This document shows, piece by piece, positions 14,783 to 23,890 of a DNA stretch of 42,810 nt. Under the pieces are notes generated by a model that saw only the letters and a list, made by a program, of their open reading frames with translations, did no database searches and was not told where the DNA came from. This stretch comes from an uncultured Clostridia bacterium (GTDB taxonomy: Bacteria > Bacillota > Clostridia > Christensenellales > Borkfalkiaceae): contig CAJFTM010000006.1 in assembly GCA_904419945.1 (NCBI GenBank), positions 1 through 42,810 of the forward strand, written 5' to 3'. Each line of letters begins with the position of its first letter. Position 1 is the stretch's first letter. The position numbers and the translations under genes are program-made.

Positions 14783-15174
14783 GCTTTGCAAAACACGATA
14801 CCTTTGACTGCGATTTCTGCGCAACGATCAACCCATAATATTTTATCCGTAAGATGATTACAGTCCGATGGTAGCGGTATGTTCTTTTAATATGCGATGA
14901 ATTTCCTCTTCATTTTCATAAAACGTATGATCGCCTGCCGAAAGTCTCTCCCGCTTTTTTGTGGGGAAGAAGGGGACGAAGCCGCCGCTGGCGCCCAGCA
15001 ACCCTTTTCGGGGACGGGAGGCGTTAAGCGGTTGAGCATGAAAAGAACGAAAATAAAAAAGGACAATTGCTCTTGACAGTAAATTTAGAGCCCTGAGCGG
15101 ACTGTGACGCGGGCTTCCTTTCAACTCCATTGCCCGGAGGCCCTGCGTCCGTGCAGGCGTAGCCGTTCACCAAC
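14783..15174. other. gene-free interval, possible gene remnant
   Basis: A 90-codon minus-strand frame (14858-15130) lacks a ribosome binding site. Its composition changes midway, and only the C-terminal 30 residues look protein-like. It may be debris of a decayed gene. I see no RNA or repeat here. Confidence 0.3.
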
Positions 15175-15208
15175 AAGAAACGGCCTGCCGGATGCGCCGG
15201 CAGGCCGT
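15175..15208 (-). terminator. terminator of groES-groL
   Basis: On the minus strand ACGGCCTGCCGG/CCGGCAGGCCGT is a 12-bp stem with a 5-nt loop, followed by TTTCTTG. Confidence 0.75.
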
Positions 15209-15242
15209 AATAATGATCCTATGGATACTGTTGCAGCGGGGA

Positions 15243-17185
<1,943 letters not shown>

Positions 17186-17218
17186 AGGATCGCCTCCAAA
17201 TGTTTTTTCGGTTCTGTG

Positions 17219-17245
17219 TTAGCACTTTCATGTTCTGAGTGCTAA
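17219..17245. promoter_or_regulatory. CIRCE operator 1 (HrcA site)
   Basis: TTAGCACTT-N9-GAGTGCTAA, the canonical 9-nt spacing. It lies between the promoter and groES, where HrcA would block transcription when there is no heat stress. Confidence 0.95.
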
Positions 17246-17255
17246 ATCATTATCT

Positions 17256-17283
17256 ATTATATCCATTTGGAAGCAAATGTCAA
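17256..17283 (-). promoter_or_regulatory. groES-groL promoter
   Basis: On the minus strand TTGACA (17278-17283), a 16-nt spacer and TATAAT (17256-17261). Confidence 0.92.
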
Positions 17284-17310
17284 ACGTTTTACACCCATAA
17301 AAAGAAATTT

Positions 17311-17336
17311 TTAGCACTTTCTTGCAAGAGTGCTAA
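17311..17336. promoter_or_regulatory. CIRCE-like operator 2
   Basis: TTAGCACTT-N8-GAGTGCTAA, one base shorter in the spacer than the consensus. It lies upstream of the groES promoter and towards the divergent dCMP deaminase gene. Confidence 0.85.
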
Positions 17337-17419
17337 AATTGGCGGGAGAGGACGGGTTGCAGAGGAGAGGGCCCGGCCTTGCCGCCGTGCGCCGAAGGGG
17401 CAGAAAATGTGCGCGACGC

Positions 17420-17448
17420 TTGCTTTTTGCCGGAGGGTATGCTACAAT
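17420..17448 (+). promoter_or_regulatory. promoter of the dCMP deaminase operon
   Basis: TTGCTT (17420-17425), a 17-nt spacer and TACAAT (17443-17448), about 28 nt before the start codon. Confidence 0.8.
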
Positions 17449-17475
17449 AAAAGAAAAGAGATCGGAGGGAACGGG

Positions 17476-17937
17476 ATGGACAAGTGGGATCGCCGCTTTA
17501 TGGAGCTTACAGAGACAGTTGCCGGTTGGTCCAGCTGTTTTCAGGACAATCGGCATGTGGGCGCAGTCATCGTGCGGGGCAAGCGCGTGATGACGACCGG
17601 CTATAACGGCGCTCCCGCAGGCATTGTCAGCTGTGTCGACCGCAAGGAATGTCTGCGCCGCAAGCTCGGTATCCCCAGCGGTACGCGGCAGGAGATCTGC
17701 TATGCCGTCCATGCCGAACAAAACGCCATCATCCAGGCGGCGCGCCTGGGCATTGAGATCGAAGGGGCGACGCTCTATTGTACCCATCAGCCCTGCGTCA
17801 TCTGTGCAAAAATGATCATCAACGCCGGCATTGCGCGCGTCGTCTATAAACACGGCTATCCCGATGATTTTTCCATGCAGCTCTTCCGCGAGGCAAACGT
17901 CCTCGTTCAGAAGTACGAAGATCTTGAAAAGGAGTAA
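17476..17937 (+). CDS. dCMP deaminase
   Basis: The 153-aa zinc enzyme deaminates dCMP to dUMP, the substrate of ThyA. Zinc-site motifs are HAEQNAI (His and catalytic Glu) and TLYCTHQPCVICAKMI (two Cys). The MTTGYNGAPAGIVSC block and the DRKECLRRK insert are typical of dCMP rather than cytidine or tRNA deaminases. The start is set by GGAGGGA 6 nt before ATG 17476. The cyclophilin gene follows after 3 nt. ComEB of Bacillus belongs to the same family. Confidence 0.92.
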   Translation: MDKWDRRFMELTETVAGWSSCFQDNRHVGAVIVRGKRVMTTGYNGAPAGIVSCVDRKECLRRKLGIPSGTRQEICYAVHAEQNAIIQAARLGIEIEGATLYCTHQPCVICAKMIINAGIARVVYKHGYPDDFSMQLFREANVLVQKYEDLEKE

Positions 17938-17940
17938 GCT

Positions 17941-18465
17941 ATGAATCCCGTCGTCACCTTTACCATGCAGAACGGAAAAACCATCCGTGCCGAACTCTAC
18001 CCGGATAAAGCGCCCAACACAGTCAACAATTTTCTCTCCCTCGTGCGCAGCGGGTTTTATGACGGGCTGACCTTTCACCGCGTCATCGAAGGGTTTATGA
18101 TCCAGGGCGGCGACCCTGCCGGCAACGGCACGGGCGGCCCGGGTTATTCCATCCGCGGCGAATTTCGCATGAACGGATTTGCGCAGAACGACATCAAACA
18201 CGCGCGCGGCGTGCTCTCCATGGCCCGCTCCATGCTCCCGGACAGCGCCGGTTCGCAATTCTTCATCATGCATGAAAATGCTTCCCATCTCGACGGCCAG
18301 TATGCCGCATTCGGCAAGGTCATCGAGGGGATGGATGTCGTCGACGAGATCGCCGCCGTTCCCACGGATATGCGCGATCGTCCGCTGGAGCCGCAGGTCA
18401 TCGATCGCGTGACGGCGGAGACGTACGGCGTCGAATATCCCGAACCTGTCCGCGCGCGCCGCTGA
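17941..18465 (+). CDS. cyclophilin-type peptidyl-prolyl isomerase
   Basis: The 174-aa protein has no signal peptide, so it is probably cytosolic. Landmarks are the active-site Arg in FHRVIEGFMIQGGDP, the GTGGPGYSIRGEF block, GVLSMARSMLPDSAGSQFFI with Gln-Phe-Phe, and AAFGKVIEGMDVVDEI. It catalyses cis-trans isomerisation before proline during folding. The AAGGAG site lies inside the 3' end of the deaminase gene, so the two are cotranscribed. Confidence 0.95.
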   Translation: MNPVVTFTMQNGKTIRAELYPDKAPNTVNNFLSLVRSGFYDGLTFHRVIEGFMIQGGDPAGNGTGGPGYSIRGEFRMNGFAQNDIKHARGVLSMARSMLPDSAGSQFFIMHENASHLDGQYAAFGKVIEGMDVVDEIAAVPTDMRDRPLEPQVIDRVTAETYGVEYPEPVRARR

Positions 18466-18517
18466 ATTTGCTTCGGCGATCGCCGCGGATTTCCTAAAAA
18501 TTTTTGCGAAGTATACG

Positions 18518-18545
18518 GAGAAGGGCCTCGAGGCCCTTCTTTTCT
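18518..18545 (+). terminator. terminator after the cyclophilin gene
   Basis: GAAGGGCCTC/GAGGCCCTTC is a 20-nt perfect palindrome followed by TTTTCTG. Confidence 0.85.
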
Positions 18546-18761
18546 GTGCGAAATTTGCAGCTTTGCCGTCTGATTTTTTGTGCGGAACGTGCTGATTTGC
18601 CGTCTGACGGTTTTCCGTCAAAAATCGGCGTCGCTTCCAAAGGAAGTATTTGTTTCGCAGTCAAAAGGGCAGGGCAATCCATTTTTTTACAAAATGCGAC
18701 AAATTTATTAAAAATTATTCAATATTTGTAAAAATATAATTGATATTTGTACAAAAAGCGC
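18546..18761. other. AT-rich gene-free leader region of spo0A
   Basis: This interval has no gene. It holds ATATTTGTA twice, 22 bp apart (from 18722 and 18744), and AATTTGTCGCATT on the minus strand at about 18693-18705, which resembles a 0A box (TGTCGAA). These would suit extra control of the gene downstream, but they are weak matches. Confidence 0.3.
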
Positions 18762-18790
18762 TTCACAAACGCCATCGAATCGATTATAAT
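18762..18790 (+). promoter_or_regulatory. sigma-A promoter of the spo0A-like gene
   Basis: TTCACA (18762-18767), a 17-nt spacer and TATAAT (18785-18790), followed by AAGGAGG 10 nt before the ATG. Confidence 0.8.
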
Positions 18791-18838
18791 AACTTGTAGT
18801 AAGATTGCAACAATCGGAATCAAGGAGGACGTTTTGCC

Positions 18839-19609
18839 ATGCAGCAGAAGAAGATCGTGATTCTGGAAAACAATCACGACACGGCAGAAGCCGTCGCGGA
18901 GTGCCTCCGCGGGGAAGGATTCGAAGTCTGCGGAGAGACAGACGACGGTGATGAGGGTGTAGCGCTCATTGAACGCACAAAGCCGGATGTGGTTTTGATC
19001 GGGCTTGTGCTGAAGGGGTTAGACGGATTCGGCGTGATGGACGCCCTGCGCGAGAAAAAGATCTCGGCGCGGGCGATCGTGACCGGGACCTTTGCCGACG
19101 ACGAGATCGTCTCGCGGGTGATGGCGAAAGGGGCGCGCTATTATCTGATGAAGCCCGTTTCTCCGGCGGTCGTCGCAGTGCGTGCCAAGGAGCTCGCGTC
19201 CGATACGGTCAAACCGGCGGCCGTGCCGGCCGTGCGCGAAAAGCGCAATCCCGTATCGCTGGATGAAAAGATCAGCGGCATCTTTATCTCCATCGGGATC
19301 CCGCCGCACATCAAGGGGTATGGATATCTGCGCGAGGGAATCAAGATGGCGGTGGAAGAGCCGTCCATCATCAACAATGTCACGAAACAGCTCTATCCGA
19401 AGATCGCCGAAAAGTTCAATACGACGGCGAGCAAGGTCGAGCGCGCCATCCGCCACAGCATCGAGGTCGCATGGAACCGCCAGCGCGTCGATGCGATCAA
19501 CGCGGTGTTCGGCGTGCGCGTCTATATCGGCACGGACAAGCCGACAAACAGTGAATTTATCGCTCTCGTTGCGGATAAACTCATCCTCGAAGGGTTGGTC
19601 AGTTATTGA
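18839..19609 (+). CDS. spo0A: Spo0A-family sporulation regulator with degenerate receiver domain
   Basis: The 256-aa protein has a receiver-like domain (about 1-120), a linker, and a Spo0A C-terminal DNA-binding domain (about 140-256). The C-terminal domain is well preserved: PPHIKGYGYLREGI, LYPKIAEKFNTTASKVERAIRH, SIEVAW and KPTNSEFIALVADKL. In the receiver, the phosphoacceptor aligned to Asp56 of Bacillus subtilis Spo0A is Gly55 (KPDVVLIGLVL). The acidic pair DD is replaced by E10-N11, and the switch Thr in the LTAFG block is displaced (IVTGTFA). Only the Lys of LMKP is kept. It therefore cannot be controlled by the usual phosphorelay. It is either an active-by-default paralogue or uses another signal. 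It is monocistronic. Confidence 0.9.
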   Translation: MQQKKIVILENNHDTAEAVAECLRGEGFEVCGETDDGDEGVALIERTKPDVVLIGLVLKGLDGFGVMDALREKKISARAIVTGTFADDEIVSRVMAKGARYYLMKPVSPAVVAVRAKELASDTVKPAAVPAVREKRNPVSLDEKISGIFISIGIPPHIKGYGYLREGIKMAVEEPSIINNVTKQLYPKIAEKFNTTASKVERAIRHSIEVAWNRQRVDAINAVFGVRVYIGTDKPTNSEFIALVADKLILEGLVSY

Positions 19610-19668
19610 GGGTGCCCTTTTCGGCTTGCGCCAAAAATTGCGCGGAGAGCCTTTTTTCGGAATATCTC

Positions 19669-19697
19669 TTGACTTCACTGCCCGTTCTCTATATAAT
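19669..19697 (+). promoter_or_regulatory. sigma-A promoter of the glycosyltransferase gene
   Basis: TTGACT (19669-19674), a 17-nt spacer and TATAAT (19692-19697). Confidence 0.88.
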
Positions 19698-19749
19698 AGA
19701 AGAATAGTGAGGAGCGCTTTGTCGGCGCCGCCCGCAAAGGAGTGAAGAG

Positions 19750-21561
19750 ATGGACAGCGCACGGAACGACCGCGTCAAGATTTATATTTCCTGCCATAAA
19801 GACTGTGCCGCAGTCCATAACGATGTCTTCACGCCCGTTCGTCAGAAAGACATCGTGCGCTTTCTCCTGAACGGGACGGAAGAGGATCGCTTTATGGCGG
19901 CCCACGCCAACGAATACTGCGAACTGCTCACACAGTACTGGGCGTGGAAGTACGGCGACGCGGATTATTACGGTTTTTGCCATTACCGCCGCTATTTCGA
20001 GTTCAACGATCAGGTCAAGACCAACGCCCACCGCTCGGTCAAGAGAGAGTATCTCAACGCGCGCACGGCGGAGGAGCTCGGCCTGAACGATGCGGACAGG
20101 CTGCGCCGCGAGATCGCCCGGTACGATGTGATCGCGCCCCGGCCGTTCAATTACTATATCTGTACCGTCTATTGGCAGTATAAAAATGCGGATCACTTGC
20201 ACATCGAGGATCTCGATGCGGTCATGGATATCATCCGCACGGAATACCCCGAATACGACCGCGCCGCAAGGGAATACCTGTACGGCCACTATTTGTACAG
20301 CTGCAATATGTTCATCATGCGGCGCTCTCTGTTCGAGGAGTACAGCGCGTGGCTGTTCGCGATCCTGCGGCGCTTTTATGAACGGCGCGACATGGAGGCG
20401 CTCCGCTATTCGAGCGAGGCAATGCGCACGCCCGGCCATCTCGGCGAGCGGCTGTTCGGCATCTATCTCACCCATCTCATGCGGCAGAAACGGTATGAGA
20501 TCGGTAAGCGCCGCATCGTGCTCTTTGAAGATACCGAGCCTCCCTTCCGCGCCGCCCCCGCATTCGGAGGGGACGCCGTCGCGCTCTTTGTGCCCGTTTC
20601 GGCGGAAAAGCTCGCCTTTGCCGCCGTTTGCCTCCGATCGGTCGCGGATGCCGCCTCCTTTGACCGCCATTATGACGTCGTCCTCCTATGCAGCGGGGTG
20701 GGGGATGCCGACAAGGAAAAATTGCGCGAAGTCCTGCGCGGGAGGGCCAATTTCTCCCTTCGGTTCTTCGACGTCGACCGGTTGCTCGACGAACGGACGC
20801 TGGCCGACCTTTCGGCGGAGAGCCGCACGGCTTATATGCAGCTGGCATTGCCGTACCTCTTTGCACAGTATCGGCGGGCCGTGTGGCTGGATGCGGAGAT
20901 CGTCGCCCTGCAAGACATCGCGGCCCTGTATGACTGTGCTCTGGACGAGGAGGATTGCTGTGCAGCCGTCGCAGACGTCTGCTTTGCGGGCGGCTTAAAC
21001 GGTTACAGCCCGATCCTGCGCGAATCGTATGCGGATGCCGTCGGCAAGGGGGCGTTTGCTTTTGCCGAACCGGGCGTATTGGTCATGAATTTTGCGGCAA
21101 TGCGCTCCGCTTATGGGGAGGAGACACTGCTGCACTATGTGCGGAACGGCTTTTCCGGCAGTGCGGAGCGGCGCGACCTGCTCAATTTGCTCTGTTCGGG
21201 CAGGATCCGCTTTCTCGAATACGGCTGGAATTTTATCCCCGAAGCCGAGGGATCGGAGCGCGCTTCCGCCTGTACCTTCGCGCCGAAGGACATGTATGCC
21301 GCCTATCGGGCGGCGGCTTCTGCGCCCATGCTGGTGCATTTTGCCGGCAGCGAAAAGCCGTGGGAGCAGGCAGATTCCCGCAACGCGCATCTCTTTTGGC
21401 GCATCTGCCGTGAGACGCCGTACGCCGAGGTGCTGCTGTTGGCGGCGGGGATGGGCGATCCCTCCGCATCGGACGGGTTTTGGATGCGCCTCCTGTTTCC
21501 GCGCGGATCCCGCCGCCGCGCGCTGCTGAAAAAATTCAGCCGACGTTTCCGCAAAATTTGA
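19750..21561 (+). CDS. two-domain glycosyltransferase (DUF4422 + GT8)
   Basis: The 603-aa protein has an N-terminal DUF4422 domain (about 8-250; KIYISCHKD, YWAWKYGDADYYGFCHYRRYFEF, YDVIAPRP, SCNMFIM). A GT8-like domain follows (about 275-540; ALFVPVSAEKLAFAAVCLRSV, then ADLSAESRTAYMQLALPYLF and RAVWLDAEIVAL). The GT8 metal-binding DxD position reads D-A-E instead. A C-terminal basic tail (RRRALLKKFSRRF) may contact the membrane. DUF4422 proteins occur in capsule and exopolysaccharide clusters, so both domains probably build a surface glycan. AAAGGAG lies 7 nt before the ATG. A CDP-sugar gene follows. Confidence 0.82.
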   Translation: MDSARNDRVKIYISCHKDCAAVHNDVFTPVRQKDIVRFLLNGTEEDRFMAAHANEYCELLTQYWAWKYGDADYYGFCHYRRYFEFNDQVKTNAHRSVKREYLNARTAEELGLNDADRLRREIARYDVIAPRPFNYYICTVYWQYKNADHLHIEDLDAVMDIIRTEYPEYDRAAREYLYGHYLYSCNMFIMRRSLFEEYSAWLFAILRRFYERRDMEALRYSSEAMRTPGHLGERLFGIYLTHLMRQKRYEIGKRRIVLFEDTEPPFRAAPAFGGDAVALFVPVSAEKLAFAAVCLRSVADAASFDRHYDVVLLCSGVGDADKEKLREVLRGRANFSLRFFDVDRLLDERTLADLSAESRTAYMQLALPYLFAQYRRAVWLDAEIVALQDIAALYDCALDEEDCCAAVADVCFAGGLNGYSPILRESYADAVGKGAFAFAEPGVLVMNFAAMRSAYGEETLLHYVRNGFSGSAERRDLLNLLCSGRIRFLEYGWNFIPEAEGSERASACTFAPKDMYAAYRAAASAPMLVHFAGSEKPWEQADSRNAHLFWRICRETPYAEVLLLAAGMGDPSASDGFWMRLLFPRGSRRRALLKKFSRRFRKI

Positions 21562-21586
21562 ATCGATCGGATGATCGTATCGGATG

Positions 21587-21611
21587 CGGCCGCCGTAAGG
21601 CGGCCGTTTTA
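21587..21611 (+). terminator. terminator after the glycosyltransferase gene
   Basis: CGGCCGCC/GGCGGCCG with loop GTAA is followed by TTTT. Confidence 0.8.
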
Positions 21612-21644
21612 ACGGAGCGCCGTCTGCGGCGCAGAGGGACCGCC

Positions 21645-22682
21645 ATGCATATATTGGATTTTTACAGGGGAAGGCGCGTGCTCGTGACGGGGCATACGGG
21701 ATTTAAGGGCGGCTGGCTTGTGCGCATGCTCGCCCTTGCCGGGGCAAAGGTCTACGGCTATGCGCTGCCCGCCCGCTCCGGTTCCGTCTTTGCCCTCTGC
21801 GGCGGCTGCGGCGGAGAGACGGGGGACATACGGGATTTCTCCCGCCTGCGCGCCGTCTTTTCCGATTTCCGCCCCGAAGTGGTCTTCCACCTCGCCGCCC
21901 AGCCCTTCGTGTTGGAAGGGTACCGTTCCCCGCGCGAAACGTACGAGGTCAACGGGATGGGCACGGTCAATCTCCTCGAATGCATTCGCCTCGGCGGTTG
22001 GGTCCGCAGCGCGCTGCTCGTCACGACGGATAAAGTGTATGCCGAATCGCAGGATGCGCTCGCGGAGGATGCGCCTTTGGGCGGTTATGATCCCTACGCG
22101 AACAGCAAGAGCTGGTGCGAGCTGGCGGCCGCCTGTTACGGGCGCTGTTATCTGCAGGGGAAAACGGCTCTGTCCGTGATGCGCGCGGGAAATGCGCTGG
22201 GGGCCGGCGATAACGGCCCCGACCGTATCCTGCCGGACTGCATTCGCGCGGCGGAACGGGGAGAGCCGATCGAGGTGCGCAACCCCGCCTCCGTCCGGCC
22301 TTATCAGCATGTGTTGGATGTCCTCGCCGCCTATCTGACCGTCGCCTGGCGGCAGGCGGAGGATCCCTCCCTCGCGGGGGCTTACAATGTCGGGCCGGGC
22401 GCATCCGGCTGTCTCGCGACCGGGCGGCTGGTCGATCTCTTCTGCGCAGAGTGGGGCGGCGCTTCGTGGGTGAGCCGCGCGCCGGCGGAGCCGCTGCACG
22501 AATCTCCGGCCCTTCGCTTAAACAGCGATAAGCTGCGCCGCACGTTCGGCTTTCGTCCCCGCCGAACGGCAGAGGATGCCGTTCGGGATGCCGTCGCATG
22601 GGAAAAAGCAAGGCTGGCCGGGGCGGATATGGTTCGCTTGGCCGATTCTCTGCTCACGCAGTACCGGGAGCAAGAGGGGTGA
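21645..22682 (+). CDS. CDP-glucose 4,6-dehydratase-like NAD-dependent sugar epimerase/dehydratase
   Basis: The 345-aa extended SDR has N-terminal FYRGRRVLVTGHTGFKGGWL (NAD site), then GDIRDFSRL, VFHLAAQPFV and VTTDKVY. The catalytic Tyr and Lys lie in DPYANSKSWCEL. The RAGNALGAGDNGPDRILPD and RPYQHVLDVL blocks are diagnostic of the RfbG type. It converts CDP-glucose to CDP-4-keto-6-deoxyglucose in deoxysugar synthesis, if the assignment holds. AGAGGGA precedes ATG 21645. The usual partners (RfbF, RfbH) are absent, but the upstream glycosyltransferase points to surface polysaccharide. Confidence 0.85.
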   Translation: MHILDFYRGRRVLVTGHTGFKGGWLVRMLALAGAKVYGYALPARSGSVFALCGGCGGETGDIRDFSRLRAVFSDFRPEVVFHLAAQPFVLEGYRSPRETYEVNGMGTVNLLECIRLGGWVRSALLVTTDKVYAESQDALAEDAPLGGYDPYANSKSWCELAAACYGRCYLQGKTALSVMRAGNALGAGDNGPDRILPDCIRAAERGEPIEVRNPASVRPYQHVLDVLAAYLTVAWRQAEDPSLAGAYNVGPGASGCLATGRLVDLFCAEWGGASWVSRAPAEPLHESPALRLNSDKLRRTFGFRPRRTAEDAVRDAVAWEKARLAGADMVRLADSLLTQYREQEG

Positions 22683-22721
22683 AGTGCCTTCGGCTTCTTC
22701 CGGAATATGGTCCGGCAAACG

Positions 22722-22762
22722 GCTGTGTGCCGGGCGCGTCGGCAAAGCGCAGGGCACACAGC
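22722..22762. repeat. inverted repeat after the dehydratase gene
   Basis: GCTGTGTGCC pairs with GGCACACAGC over 10 bp with a GC-rich 21-nt loop. The T-rich run behind it is broken, so it would be at best a weak terminator. Confidence 0.45.
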
Positions 22763-22780
22763 GGATATTTCCGTTATTTT

Positions 22781-22804
22781 CCCGCAATATTTTTTTGTTG
22801 CGGG
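22781..22804. repeat. CCCGCAA/TTGCGGG hairpin
   Basis: A 7-bp stem with a T-rich 10-nt loop, ending 27 nt before the DUF378 start codon. No U-run follows the 3' arm. Confidence 0.45.
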
Positions 22805-22831
22805 CGCATACTGTGAGCGGAGGTATCATCA

Positions 22832-23062
22832 ATGTTTATAGCAAATCTTGTCTCGTATATCCTTGTGCTGCTCGGTGCGGTAAATTGGGGATTGTACGGC
22901 ATATTTAACTTTAATCTCGTCTCCGCGATCTTCCAGGGAGACAGAAGCGTCGGCTCGATCATCGTATATGTACTGATCGCGATCGCCGCGCTGTGGCTGC
23001 TGATCTATACCGTGTTTGCGGGGGGCGTACTGCGCCTTGTCGGCCACAGAGATCGCGCATAA
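22832..23062 (+). CDS. DUF378 family small membrane protein
   Basis: The 76-aa protein has two membrane segments (about 4-26 and 42-66) and the family hallmark LLGAVNWGLYGIFNFNLV, with GDRSVGSIIVYVLIAIAALW. Homologues such as YuzA are of unknown function. GGAGGT lies 7 nt before the ATG. The gene is monocistronic and shares a bidirectional terminator with the convergent NUDIX gene. Confidence 0.85.
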   Translation: MFIANLVSYILVLLGAVNWGLYGIFNFNLVSAIFQGDRSVGSIIVYVLIAIAALWLLIYTVFAGGVLRLVGHRDRA

Positions 23063-23087
23063 CGGGTGCCGATAGGCTGTGATGCAA

Positions 23088-23124
23088 GTATCCCGCCGGC
23101 AATTTGCCGGCGGGATACTTCTTG
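23088..23124. terminator. bidirectional terminator between DUF378 and NUDIX genes
   Basis: A 15-bp stem (GTATCCCGCCGGCAA and its complement) with almost no loop is followed by TTCTTG on the plus strand and TTGCAT on the minus strand. It serves two convergent genes. Confidence 0.75.
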
Positions 23125-23137
23125 TCGAAACAGTCAT

Positions 23138-23632
23138 TCAAATTTTTCCGCGTTGCAGTTCGGCGATCGATACTTTCAGGAAGTATTCGGCCGTCGAATC
23201 CTGTTCGATCGCTTCCAAAGCTTCGTCAAAGGTACACCATTTTGCGTCGACGAGCTCGTCCTCGTTCAGTTTCAGCTCTCCTTCGCCCACAGCGACGATA
23301 AACCCGAGCATCAGCACGTTGCGCGGCTCGTGATAGCGCGAGCGCGTATATCGATACTTGAGTGTGTTCAGCCCGGTCTCCTCCCGGATCTCGCGCAGGA
23401 TGGCCTTTTCTGCCGATTCCCCCTTTTTTATGTACCCGGCAAAGAGCAGGTTGTTCCCGTTCGTATGCTTGCCGATGAGTACGCGGTTCTGCGCCTTATT
23501 GACGACTGTCATGTTGACTGCCGTGCGGAAGTTGGGGAATTTAAATTCTCCGCATTCATCGCAGTAGGGGACGAGACCTTCGTTGTCGCAGAATTTTAAA
23601 GTGAGTTTATGTCCGCAATCCTGACAATACAT
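23138..23632 (-). CDS. zinc-ribbon NUDIX hydrolase
   Basis: The 164-aa protein has an N-terminal four-Cys zinc ribbon (CQDC and CDEC). A NUDIX domain follows, with the complete box G-x5-E-x7-REIREETGL around residues 66-88. The arrangement resembles NudC-like NADH pyrophosphatases and related NUDIX proteins, but the downstream NudC motif SQPWPFPQS is absent, so the substrate is open. AAAGGAGG precedes the ATG. Confidence 0.88.
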   Translation of the reverse strand: MYCQDCGHKLTLKFCDNEGLVPYCDECGEFKFPNFRTAVNMTVVNKAQNRVLIGKHTNGNNLLFAGYIKKGESAEKAILREIREETGLNTLKYRYTRSRYHEPRNVLMLGFIVAVGEGELKLNEDELVDAKWCTFDEALEAIEQDSTAEYFLKVSIAELQRGKI

Positions 23633-23663
23633 GTGATCTCCTCCTTTAATTAGTATTTTTAAT

Positions 23664-23692
23664 AGAATACTCTATTTTTGGCCGATTGTCAA
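23664..23692 (-). promoter_or_regulatory. promoter of the NUDIX gene, overlapping AGAGTATTCT
   Basis: On the minus strand TTGACA (23687-23692), a 17-nt spacer and TATTCT (23664-23669). The -10 box lies inside TAGAGTATTCTA, the same 10-base core as the recurrent element upstream of glpK, dfrA, the ABC operon and aspS. Confidence 0.75.
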
Positions 23693-23826
23693 TCCTATTT
23701 TGAACATTTTTTTCGAATATTTCAAATTTATTACATTTGTAAAATCCTATTTTGACAGATATCCGCAAAAAAATCCATTTTTCAGCACATGAATGCAGGG
23801 AACGCCCCGGATCGCGGCGGAAGAAG

Positions 23827-23855
23827 TTGACATTTTTACGCAAAAAGTGTATCAT
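23827..23855 (+). promoter_or_regulatory. promoter of the M29 peptidase operon
   Basis: TTGACA (23827-23832), a 17-nt spacer and TATCAT (23850-23855), about 35 nt before the start. Confidence 0.8.
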
Positions 23856-23890
23856 ATGAACAGAAGAACAGACGAACAGCGGGGTGCAGA

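Noticed and set aside
14858-15130. 90-codon minus-strand frame before groL
   Set aside because: No ribosome binding site, no family resemblance and a mixed composition. At most a gene remnant, so it is noted only as part of the gene-free interval.
18495-18520. Further copy of the AGAGTAYTCT element near 18500
   Set aside because: TTTTGCGAAGTATACGG matches only in part, has no CAKAAT block at the right distance and runs into the cyclophilin terminator.
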